Shown piece after piece: positions 1-8,300 of a stretch of 11,890 bases of DNA. Location: positions 1-11,890 of the forward strand of contig CALNBT010000057.1 in assembly GCA_937874345.1 (NCBI GenBank), in the 5' to 3' direction. Made by a program: the position numbers and the translations under genes. This DNA is from an uncultured Prevotella sp. (GTDB lineage: Bacteria; Bacteroidota; Bacteroidia; Bacteroidales; Bacteroidaceae). The number at the start of each line of letters is the position of its first letter. Within the stretch, counting starts at the first letter, position 1. The notes under the pieces are model-generated. The model saw only the letters and a list, made by a program, of their open reading frames with translations, was not told the DNA's origin and made no database searches.

Positions 1-500
1 CCAATGAAAGTGGCAACAAATAGAGAAACACTGATCCAGAATTGCCAAGGACTGCTCGTGATAGATCCAAAGTTGTCTTGGTTCATGAGCAAAAGGGTTG
101 CTGCTGCAAGAAGTCCAACAACAGCTGGTCGCAAGCCTGCGAAGACGTTCTGTACGGGTGCGGCATTCATGTATTTTGTAAACATCTTGCTAATCAGAAT
201 CATGATGATGAGCGATGGTAGAGCGATGGCAATCGTTGCGGTGACCGAACCAAGGATGGCCATTGGCATATTGAAGCCCGCGTGTTGTGTGGCAATGTAT
301 CCGCAATAGGTCGCCGAATTGATACCGATAGGGCCGGGTGTCATCTGGCTGATTGCCACGATATTCGTAAATTCGGCTGTTGAAAGCCAATGATGCCGAA
401 TCACTATTTCAGTCTGGATGAGTGACAACATGCCGTATCCTCCACCGAAACCAAACAGTCCTATTTGGAAAAAGGAAATAAAGAGCTGTAAATAAATCAT
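1..500 (-). CDS. Chromate transporter (CHR) family protein, second half-size subunit, partial at the left edge
   Basis: Membrane transporter subunit of the chromate ion transporter family. I translated the complement from the ATG at 500-498; 166 codons are open and the gene continues past position 1, so the C-terminus is not seen. Near the N-terminus (residues 14-24) it has the family's glycine-rich motif GLFGFGGGYGM, and at residues 52-57 QMTPGP, the counterpart of the QxxPG motif in its neighbour. Several hydrophobic membrane segments follow. Its start is one base after the stop of the upstream CHR gene (TGA-C-ATG), so the two are almost certainly cotranslated. Half-size CHR proteins are known to occur as tandem pairs that act together, for example the Bacillus subtilis pair; that is family knowledge. 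The substrate is uncertain: an anion such as chromate or sulfate is the default inference. Confidence in the family is high and in the substrate low. Confidence 0.9.
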   Translation of the reverse strand, partial: MIYLQLFISFFQIGLFGFGGGYGMLSLIQTEIVIRHHWLSTAEFTNIVAISQMTPGPIGINSATYCGYIATQHAGFNMPMAILGSVTATIAIALPSLIIMILISKMFTKYMNAAPVQNVFAGLRPAVVGLLAAATLLLMNQDNFGSITSSPWQFWISVSLFVATFI

Positions 501-501
501 G

Positions 502-1101
502 TCATTCGGTTGGTTTGATAAACTGTCCGTAAAGATATCCACCAATAGCTGCACCGATGATGATAAAGATTGGGTTTACACCCAATGCCCATATCAGCAG
601 GGCACAGGTAATGGGTATCCAGCAGTTGACTAATGTAATGTTTGCACTCTTGGCCATATTGAATGTTGGTACCGCAATCAAGGCAACGACAGCAGGACGT
701 ATTCCATTGAACATAGCGGCAATCCAAGGTATATTTATGAAATTCTGGAAGAATATCGCAACGAGCAAGATAGAAAGAAAAGCGGGCAATGCTGCTCCAA
801 GAGAGGCACCAATAGCACCGCTAATGCCCTTCAATTTATAGCCTATAAAGGTGCTGATGTTGACGGCAAAGACACCAGGACAGCTCTGTGCAATGGCAAT
901 CAGGTCGAGAAACTCTTTTTTGTCAATCCATTTGTTTTTATCCACCACATCTGCTTCAATCATGGGAATCATGGCATAGCCGCCTCCAAGTGTAAAGGAG
1001 CCGATCTTAAAGAAAGTAATGAAAAGCGTTGACCAGCTAGTATCTAATTTGGTAGATACCGATGAAGGCGTCGTCTCTGTGCTATTTCGTATTTCATCCA
1101 T
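502..1101 (-). CDS. Chromate transporter (CHR) family protein, first half-size subunit (199 aa)
   Basis: Inner-membrane transporter subunit of the CHR family, complete at 199 residues, which is the usual length of the half-size form (full-size ChrA is about 400 and carries two such domains). A polar N-terminus of about 25 residues precedes the membrane part. The signature GSFTLGGGYAMIP is at residues 34-46 and AQSCPG at 71-76. Hydrophobic segments follow at about 95-118, 130-150 and 157-190. The ATG at 1101-1099 is preceded by an A-rich stretch with no clear Shine-Dalgarno, as is normal in Bacteroidetes. The gene lies 79 bases downstream of purL on the same strand with no convincing terminator between, so it may be read from the purL promoter. 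It is followed after one base by its paralogue. The two proteins probably form a heteromeric carrier. Chromate as the true substrate is only a family-level assumption. Confidence 0.92.
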   Translation of the reverse strand: MDEIRNSTETTPSSVSTKLDTSWSTLFITFFKIGSFTLGGGYAMIPMIEADVVDKNKWIDKKEFLDLIAIAQSCPGVFAVNISTFIGYKLKGISGAIGASLGAALPAFLSILLVAIFFQNFINIPWIAAMFNGIRPAVVALIAVPTFNMAKSANITLVNCWIPITCALLIWALGVNPIFIIIGAAIGGYLYGQFIKPTE

Positions 1102-1180
1102 TTTTATTTCTTTATATTCGTCATGTCATTCTGTCTCTATAGATTTGCAATCAACCTTGTAGAATGATCAATGAATCTGC

Positions 1181-4100
1181 TTATTTGAGGTTCTCAATCC
1201 ACTTGCGGGCATTGACAAAAGCCTCAATCCATGGAGTAATCTCATCCGATTGGCGTTCGTTTGGATAATAAGCATTCTGCCATGGGAAGATAGCACGCTC
1301 CAAGTGCGGCATCATTGCCAGGTGACGGCCATCGCTAGAGCAGATTCCCGCTACATTATAGTCACTTCCGTTGGGGTTGGCAGGATAGCCTGCATAATTA
1401 TATTTCGCGATAATATTGTAGCTATTTTCTCCTTCAGGTAAGCTGAAACGGCCTTCTCCATGAGCCACCCAAATGCCTAATCTGCTATTGGACAAACTCC
1501 CCAACATAACACTATTGTTCTTTGGAATAGTCAGACCGAGGAAACCACTTTCGAACTTGTGGGAAATATTGTGCAACATGTGAGTACGTTGTTGATGTTC
1601 TGGGTTGATCAGGTTCAACTCAACCATCAATTGGCAACCGTTACAGATGCCCAATGAAAGGGTGTCTTCGCGTGCATAGAATTTGTCTAGTGTCTCTTTG
1701 GCTTTCGGATTAAACAGGAATGCACCTGCCCAGCCTTTGGCTGAACCTAGAACATCACTGTTTGAGAATCCACCACAGAACACAATCATGTTGATGTCTT
1801 CGAGTGTTTCGCGCCCACTGATCAGGTCTGTCATCATCACATCCTTGACATCAAAACCTGCCAAATACAGAGAATAGGCCATTTCGCGTTCGCCATTGGT
1901 ACCTTTTTCACGGATGATGGCAGCTTTGATGCCTGACGGGGTACGTCGATTTGCGTCAAGATTGTATTGCGATAGCTTGCCGGTGAAGTTGCCTTTAAAC
2001 TTCAACTCAATGGGCTGTTGCTTGTAATTCTGAACTCGTTCATCGGCCATCCCGTTCCTACTCTGTTTTTTGTCAAGTCTGTATGAAGTAGAGTACCAGG
2101 TATCGAGCAACTGATTAATATCAAATTCGTGTTGCCATTCGCCTTTGACAACCACAAGTTTGCGGTTGTTTGGCATAGGATAGCCTATTTTAGCATGACC
2201 GATTCCTTGATCATCCAGATAAGAAATGAGTTCTTTTTTGTGAAGATCAGATACTTGAATCACCACTCCTGGGTTTTCGGCAAATAATATTTTGATGATG
2301 TCGTCATTGGCAAAATCAAACAGATTGACATGAATACCGCCATCAACATTGGCAAAGGTCATCTCCAAGAGAGTAGTTATTAAACCTCCGGCACTGATGT
2401 CATGTCCTGCCATGACCCATCCTTTTTTGATCAGATGTTGTATTGCTTCGAAACAGTCGGCGAAATATTCAGCATTTGTTACGGTTGGAACATCACTGCC
2501 AACCTTACCTAGAGTTTGCGCAAAAGCGCTTCCACCCAGCCGTTGTTCATCAAAAGAGAAGTCAATATAGTAAAGTGATGAATTCTTATCGTTCACAATA
2601 ACGGGAGAGACCACTTTCTTGACATCTTCAACCTCACCACCAGAAGTTACGATCACCGTTCCCGGAGAGATAATCTTGTCCCCATCGGGATATTTCTGTG
2701 TCATGGAAAGGGAGTCTTTCCCAGTGGGTACGTTGATGTGGAGGTCGCAGCAAAAATCACTCAATGCCTGAACAGCTGCGTAAAGACGTGCATCTTCTCC
2801 CTTTTGTGAGCGACAAGGCCACATCCAGTTGGCTGAAAGCGAAATACTCTCCAGTCCATCTGACAATGGTGCCCAAACGATATTGGTCAACGATTCGGCC
2901 ACGCTCAGCACACTGCCGGCTTCGGGTGAAGCTAATCCTGCTTGTGGAGCATGTCCCAAAGCGGTTGCAATGCCCTTTTTGCCACGGTAGTCTAATGCCA
3001 CGACACCACAGTCAGAGAGTGGCAATTGAATTTGGCCTTGGCATTGCTGGCGAGCGATTTTTCCTGTGACAGAACGGTCTACCTTATTTGTAAGCCAGTC
3101 TTTGCATGCCACAGCTTCTAGCTGCAATACCTTGTCTAGATAGCGATCAATCAAGTCTTGGCTGTAAGTAACGTTTTCATATTGGCGTACCACTGTCTCA
3201 TCCTTCATGATGGTTTTGGGTGAATGCCCAAACATCTGCGCAACATCCATATCAAATGGTTTCACGCCATCGCCTTGAACGAAAGAAAAATGGGCATCGC
3301 CTGTGGTTTCACCTACAACATATAGTGGAGCACGTTCGCGCTCAGCAATGGCCTTGACGTGATCAAGATGTTGTTCGTCGATGAGCAATCCCATTCGTTC
3401 TTGGCTCTCGTTGGCAATGATTTCTTTCGCACTCAAGGTCTTGTCACCAATAGGCAGTTTGGTCATGTCAATCTCTCCACCACAGTCTTCTACCAACTCG
3501 GATAGACAGTTCAGATGGCCTGCACTTCCATGATCGTGGATAGAAACTACCGGATTATTGTCTTCCTCCACCAAAGCGCGTACAAGATTGTAAGCACGCT
3601 TCTGCATTTCGGGATTTGCACGCTGGATAGCATTGAGTTCGATGCCGCTGGTATATCGGCCGGTATCAACGGAGGAAACGCTGCCTCCTCCCAACCCAAT
3701 GCGGTAGTTATCGCCACCTACCACAACAACTTTATTTCCTTTCAGGGGCTCTTTCTTCAAACAGTCTCGTTTTTTACCGTATCCAACGCCTCCGGCCAGC
3801 ATGATAACCTTGTCATAAGCCAACTTTTCCTCATCTTCCTGGTGCTCGAAGGTCAATACCGAACCACAGATCAGTGGCTGACCAAATTTGTTCCCAAAGT
3901 CGCTGGCACCATTGGATGCCTTGATTAAGATCTGTTCTGGTGTTTGATAGAGCCATTTGCGTATGGGCAAGATCTCTTCCCATGTACGTGATTTCCCTTC
4001 CAATCGGGGATAAGCCGTCATGTATACGGCCGTTCCAGCGATAGGCCATGAACCGACACCGCCGGCCATACGGTCGCGAATTTCTCCTCCTGTGCCCGTT

Positions 4101-4885
4101 GCAGCACCGTTAAAGGGTTCCACCGTCGTAGGGAAATTGTGTGTTTCAGCCTTCAACGAGATGACACTTTCGATATCTTGAATTTTGAAATAGTCACTTG
4201 TTGACTGATCGGCTGGGGCAAACTGTTCAATCGTTGGGCCTTGAGCAAAGGCAACATTGTCTTTGTAAGCAGACAATATCTTGCCTGGATTCTCTTGTGT
4301 GGTCTTTTTGATTAGAGAAAAGAGTGATGATTCTTTTTCTTCACCATCAATGATAAATGTGCCTCCGAAGATCTTGTGACGACAATGTTCAGAGTTGATT
4401 TGAGCAAAACCGAAAATTTCAGAATCGGTCAAAGGGCGTTTGTTCTGCTTTTCTAATGAATGCAGGTACTCCATTTCTTCTGAAGAAAGTGCCAATCCTT
4501 CCTCTTCGTTATATCGTTCGAGATTGTCAACATACTTGATGGGCTCAGGTTGACGGTTCACAGTGAAAATTTGCTGATTCAATCCATCGTACATGCGCTG
4601 CAACATAGGGTCATGGTCGGCCTCTTTTGACGTAACAGGGAAGAATTCCTCAATACGCAAAATGCCGTTTAGATTCATGTTTTGTGTGATCTCAACGGCA
4701 TTTGTACTCCAAGGTGTAATCATTTCACGACGTGGCCCTACATAGAAGCCTTCAAGTTGATCGGCTTTCAGGCATTCGGCCTGGTTAAAAAGCCAGCTTA
4801 GTTTATCAATTTCCTCTTGCACAGGCAAGTGGTTGATGTCTGTCGCAATGATACTCTCTTGAGGAGTTTGAAAGAAAAGAATCAT
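1181..4885 (-). CDS. purL: Phosphoribosylformylglycinamidine synthase, large single-chain type
   Basis: Cytoplasmic enzyme of de novo purine synthesis. It converts FGAR, glutamine and ATP to FGAM, glutamate, ADP and phosphate. At 1234 residues it is the large fused form (PurS-like, PurL and PurQ parts in one chain), slightly shorter than the roughly 1295-residue E. coli enzyme. The N-terminal PurS-like part (about 1-140) contains GPRREMITPWSTNAVEI. The linker motif FAQINSEHCRHKIF is at 160-173. The first ATP-site half has KAETHNFPT (245-253) and GAATGTGGEIRD (260-271). The pseudo-symmetric second half includes PTGKDSLSM (720-728) and GHDISAGG (827-834). The class I glutaminase domain starts near 985, with nucleophile Cys1081 in GICNGCQ and His1194/Glu1196 in MPHLE completing the triad. 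All key residues are present and there is no frameshift. The ATG at 4885 fits the family N-terminus. A promoter lies about 100 bases upstream, and two CHR transporter genes follow on the same strand. Confidence 0.97.
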   Translation of the reverse strand: MILFFQTPQESIIATDINHLPVQEEIDKLSWLFNQAECLKADQLEGFYVGPRREMITPWSTNAVEITQNMNLNGILRIEEFFPVTSKEADHDPMLQRMYDGLNQQIFTVNRQPEPIKYVDNLERYNEEEGLALSSEEMEYLHSLEKQNKRPLTDSEIFGFAQINSEHCRHKIFGGTFIIDGEEKESSLFSLIKKTTQENPGKILSAYKDNVAFAQGPTIEQFAPADQSTSDYFKIQDIESVISLKAETHNFPTTVEPFNGAATGTGGEIRDRMAGGVGSWPIAGTAVYMTAYPRLEGKSRTWEEILPIRKWLYQTPEQILIKASNGASDFGNKFGQPLICGSVLTFEHQEDEEKLAYDKVIMLAGGVGYGKKRDCLKKEPLKGNKVVVVGGDNYRIGLGGGSVSSVDTGRYTSGIELNAIQRANPEMQKRAYNLVRALVEEDNNPVVSIHDHGSAGHLNCLSELVEDCGGEIDMTKLPIGDKTLSAKEIIANESQERMGLLIDEQHLDHVKAIAERERAPLYVVGETTGDAHFSFVQGDGVKPFDMDVAQMFGHSPKTIMKDETVVRQYENVTYSQDLIDRYLDKVLQLEAVACKDWLTNKVDRSVTGKIARQQCQGQIQLPLSDCGVVALDYRGKKGIATALGHAPQAGLASPEAGSVLSVAESLTNIVWAPLSDGLESISLSANWMWPCRSQKGEDARLYAAVQALSDFCCDLHINVPTGKDSLSMTQKYPDGDKIISPGTVIVTSGGEVEDVKKVVSPVIVNDKNSSLYYIDFSFDEQRLGGSAFAQTLGKVGSDVPTVTNAEYFADCFEAIQHLIKKGWVMAGHDISAGGLITTLLEMTFANVDGGIHVNLFDFANDDIIKILFAENPGVVIQVSDLHKKELISYLDDQGIGHAKIGYPMPNNRKLVVVKGEWQHEFDINQLLDTWYSTSYRLDKKQSRNGMADERVQNYKQQPIELKFKGNFTGKLSQYNLDANRRTPSGIKAAIIREKGTNGEREMAYSLYLAGFDVKDVMMTDLISGRETLEDINMIVFCGGFSNSDVLGSAKGWAGAFLFNPKAKETLDKFYAREDTLSLGICNGCQLMVELNLINPEHQQRTHMLHNISHKFESGFLGLTIPKNNSVMLGSLSNSRLGIWVAHGEGRFSLPEGENSYNIIAKYNYAGYPANPNGSDYNVAGICSSDGRHLAMMPHLERAIFPWQNAYYPNERQSDEITPWIEAFVNARKWIENLK

Positions 4886-4932
4886 ATCTTTATCATTAAT
4901 ATTTGGTGAATGTCTGTTTTTGAAAGGGTGTT

Positions 4933-4976
4933 AATCCAATTCCATGGATCTGTGCAAAGTCAGAAGATATTGGATT
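4933..4976 (-). promoter_or_regulatory. Stem-loop at the 5' end of the predicted purL leader
   Basis: AATCCAAT (4933-4940) and ATTGGATT (4969-4976) form a perfect 8-base inverted repeat around a 28-base loop that also holds the palindrome TCCATGGA (4941-4948). It begins within a few bases of the predicted purL transcription start, so the transcript would open with a hairpin. A shorter alternative (ATCCA with TGGAT) competes for part of the same bases. The role is unknown; mRNA stability or control of purL is possible. It does not resemble a purine or PRPP riboswitch that I know. Confidence 0.4.
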
Positions 4977-4983
4977 TCATGTG

Positions 4984-5014
4984 CAAAGATACTGTAAATC
5001 GGGCACCAAGCAAA
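4984..5014 (-). promoter_or_regulatory. Promoter of purL (Bacteroidetes sigma type)
   Basis: On the minus strand, a -33 box TTTG (5014-5011) is followed after 19 bases by TATCTTTG (4991-4984), an exact match to the Bacteroidetes TAnnTTTG -7 box. Transcription should start near 4977-4981, giving a leader of about 95 bases. A weaker second match, TGACTTTG (4962-4955), lies 21 bases after the first TTTG and could be a secondary start. The boxes are seen directly; promoter activity is inferred. Confidence 0.8.
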
Positions 5015-5240
5015 ATAAATTATTGGGTTATCTGTTTTGAGAAATGATATTTCTAAAAATCGAAAGTATTTATTGAATACAGTATATAGTAGAAATCATT
5101 TGCGCTTTCTGCTCAATTCACAATCATGCTTTCCAGACAAGAATAGAAAGTCAACCCCCATTTAAATGCTCTTAATTGTGTCAAATAGAAGAGAACCTGC
5201 TGATTTCTGTCAAACATCGATGACTTTTTTAAACGCTTCA

Positions 5241-5272
5241 CTTGTCTTATCCAGAAAAAACATATATTTTTG
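5241..5272 (+). promoter_or_regulatory. Promoter of the GH38 alpha-mannosidase gene
   Basis: CTTG (5241-5244), a near match to the -33 TTTG box, is followed after 20 bases by TATTTTTG (5265-5272), an exact TAnnTTTG -7 box. The start should be near 5276-5279, leaving a leader of about 70 bases before the ATG at 5349. The spacing agrees with the purL promoter in the same gap. Confidence 0.75.
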
Positions 5273-5310
5273 CAAATGAATACTTTAGATCCAAACCTAA
5301 AGGTTATTTA

Positions 5311-5340
5311 ATGCGTAAATTGAAAATCATTATTAACTAA
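5311..5340 (+). other. Possible nine-codon leader frame upstream of the mannosidase
   Basis: An ATG at 5311 opens a nine-codon frame (MRKLKIIIN) ending in TAA at 5340, eight bases before the mannosidase ATG and inside its predicted transcript. It is basic and hydrophobic and has no run of regulatory codons. It may be chance in AT-rich DNA, or a translated leader that helps ribosomes reach the next start. Confidence 0.2.
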
Positions 5341-5348
5341 AACAAAAA

Positions 5349-8300
5349 ATGAAAAAACGTATTTTAGCTGCTGCGATTGTAGCTTCGTTGTCGTGCGGAT
5401 GGACATACGCTCAGGGCACAACCGAAAAAACCGGAACGGTATATCTCGTTTCCGATGCCCATCTTGACACACAGTGGAACTGGGATATCCAGACCACCAT
5501 TCGTGAGTATGTTAAGAAAACTCTTGACCAAAATCTCTATCTTCTGGGTAAATATCCGGATTATGTTTTCAATTTTGAGGGTGCTGTGAAGTATTCTTGG
5601 ATGAAGGAATATTATCCTGAACAATTTGAACAGATGAAGAAATATGTAGAGAATGGCCGTTGGCATCTCACTGGCAGCAGCTGGGACGCAGCCGAAACCG
5701 TTATCTGTTCGTCAGAATCTCTCTTGAGAAACATCACCTTGGGACAGACTTACTATCGTCAAGAGTTTGGCAAAGAAGGAACGGACATCTTCCTTCCCGA
5801 CTGTTTTGGCTTCCCCTATAACCTGCCTACCTTGGCCGCTCATAGTGGATTAATTGGTTTCTCTAGTCAAAAACTGGGATGGCGTGAAAATCCATTCTAC
5901 GAAGGAAACAAGAAATATCCTTTCCCCGTTGGCATATGGCAAGGCGTTGATGGAAGCCGAATTATGATGGCTCACGGATATGGCTATGGACAAAGATTCA
6001 AGGATGAGGATATTTCTAACAACGATATGTTGAAAAATGAATTGAAAGAAAGTCCTATCAATGTGATTTACAGATATTATGGCACAGGTGATACTGGCGG
6101 ATCTCCAGACATTCCTTCCGTTCGTGCGATGGAAAAAGGCGTGAATGGAAACGGTCCTTTGAAGATTATCAGTGCAACGAGTGATCAATTATACAAAGAA
6201 TATCTTCCTTTTGACAAACATCCCGAATTACCTGTTGCAAATGATGAGATGACAATGGACGTTCATGGTACAGGCTGTTACACCTCGCAGGCTGCCATGA
6301 AGTACTATAATCGACAGAATGAGCATCTGGGCGATGCTGCTGAACGTGCTGCCGTTACAACTGAATGGCTTGGTGGAACATCCTATCCTGGCAAACTGTT
6401 AACAGAAAACTGGCGCAGAGTATTCCTTCACCAGTTCCATGATGACCTTCCCGGGACTTCTATTCCACGTGCATACGAGTTCTCTTGGAACGACGAATTG
6501 ATTACATTGAATCAGTTCTCAGATGTACTGACCAACTCTGTCAACGGCATAGCTCGTCAGATGAATACCAACGTAAGCGGTACTCCTGTTGTTCTTTATA
6601 ACCCTGAAGCATTTGCCGTTCAATCGGTTGCACAGGTTTCTCTGCCAAACATGGGAACTCAATACGAAGTAAAAGATGCCCAAGGTAAGAAGGTTGCTTC
6701 ACAAGTTGTTGTGGATAGCAAGAATCAACGTCATTTGCTCATCAATGCAAATGTGCCTGCTACAGGTGCAGCTGTGTATAGTGTCAAGGAGTCTGGTAAA
6801 GCTGTCAATGCATTGAACCAATCTGTAAGCACTATTGAAAACTCGGTATACCGCGTTCAGTTAGATGCAAATGGTAACATTTCATCAATCGTTGACAAGA
6901 GAAATAATCAGGAATTGGTAGAAAAGGGCAAAGCTATTGGTTTGGCAGTCTTTGACGATTGCAAGTCATACGCATGGCCAGCATGGGAAGTCCTGAAAGC
7001 AACACTCGACAAAGAGCCTGTCACTGTCAAAGACAATGTGAAGATTACTTTGGTAGAAAATGGCACTGTACGTAAGTCTTTACGTGTAAGTCGCACGTAT
7101 GGCGAGTCAGTTATCAACCAATATATCCGTTTGTACGAAGGAAATTTAGCCGATCGTATTGATGTATATAACGAAATAGAATGGAATTCTATGAACTCCA
7201 TGTTGAAAGCCGTATTCCCATTGAATATCAAGAACGAGAAAGCTACCTACGATATTGGCTTGGGCTCCATCCAAAGAGGCAACAACAAACCTTCTGCTTA
7301 TGAGGTTTATGCTCACGAATGGACCGATTTGACGGATGCCAGTGGATCTTACGGTGTAACGATTCTCAATGATTCGAAATATGGCTGGGACAAGCCAAAC
7401 GATAATACCATCCGTTTGTCACTGCTCTATACTCCAAAGACCGACCGTGGATACACCTATCAGGACCATCAGGATTTGGGTTACCATACCTTTACTTACA
7501 GTATTGTTGGTCATAGCGGCGCTTTGAATCAGTCGAAGGCAGCTACAAAATCTACTGAACTGAATAGCCCGATTCGCGCATTCCAGTCTCCAAAACATAA
7601 GGGAAGCCTTGGAACAGAATTCTCTTTCCTCTCAAGTGATAATGAAAATGTCATTGTTCGCGCTTTGAAGAAGGCTGAGGTTGGTAACGAATACATCGTT
7701 CGTGTATACGAATGTGGTGGCAAGACCAAACAAAACGCACAACTTACTTTTGCTGGTTCCATTGTGAAAGCTGTTGAGGCTGATGGTACTGAAAAGGAAA
7801 TTGGAGCAGCTTCATTTGCCGGAAACAAGTTGAATGTTGAGGTGAAGCCCTTTGGCATCAAGACTTACCGTGTAACATTGAATGATAAGGCTCTTGAACA
7901 AGTCGCTTCAGAAACAGTTACCCTGCCTTTCGATCGTCGTTGTTTCAGTCCTAATGGCTTCCGCAACCAGGCTGACTTCTCTGGCGGTAACAGTTATGCT
8001 GCAGAGTTGTTGCCCAACGAAGGATTGACTGTTGACGGTGTACATTTCGCTTTCGGAGATAAAGATGGCGTGAATGGTCTCAGTTGCAAAGGCAATGTCA
8101 TAACCTTACCTGCCGGAAACAAATACAACAAGTTATATGTTCTGGCTGCTTCTGCTAAGGGCGACCGCGAGGCAACCTTTACGGCTGGAAGTCTGAAGAC
8201 GACAGTACAGGTTCCATTCTATAGTGGATTCTTCGGACAGTGGGGACATATCGGACATACAACCGGATATCTCAAGAATGCTGAAGTAGCTTATGTTGGT

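Larger units (their letters stand above)
4886..5348. other. Divergent intergenic region between purL and the alpha-mannosidase gene
   Basis: This is a 463-base, AT-rich gap with no credible gene; the longest ATG frames are under about 40 codons and resemble nothing. It holds a leftward promoter for purL (4984-5014), a stem-forming purL leader (4933-4976), a rightward promoter for the mannosidase (5241-5272) and a nine-codon leader frame (5311-5340). The middle part, about 5015-5240, shows no recognisable site. Confidence 0.8.

Noticed and set aside
190..390. 66-codon minus-strand frame within the left-edge CHR gene
   Set aside because: It is an out-of-frame shadow; the frame starting at 500 gives a clear CHR protein across the same bases.
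1126..1167. Inverted repeat TCATTCT / AGAATGA between purL and the CHR genes
   Set aside because: Only seven pairs around a 28-base loop with no T run following on the minus strand, so it is not a credible terminator.
3515..3928. 137-codon frame antisense to purL, and several frames of about 60-112 codons antisense to purL, the mannosidase and GH32
   Set aside because: They lie wholly inside strongly conserved genes on the other strand, show no family motifs, and are what codon bias in the real frame produces.
5394..5399. Cys16 of the mannosidase as a lipidation site
   Set aside because: The preceding residues Ser-Leu-Ser do not fit a lipobox, and a type I cleavage after TYA is a better fit.
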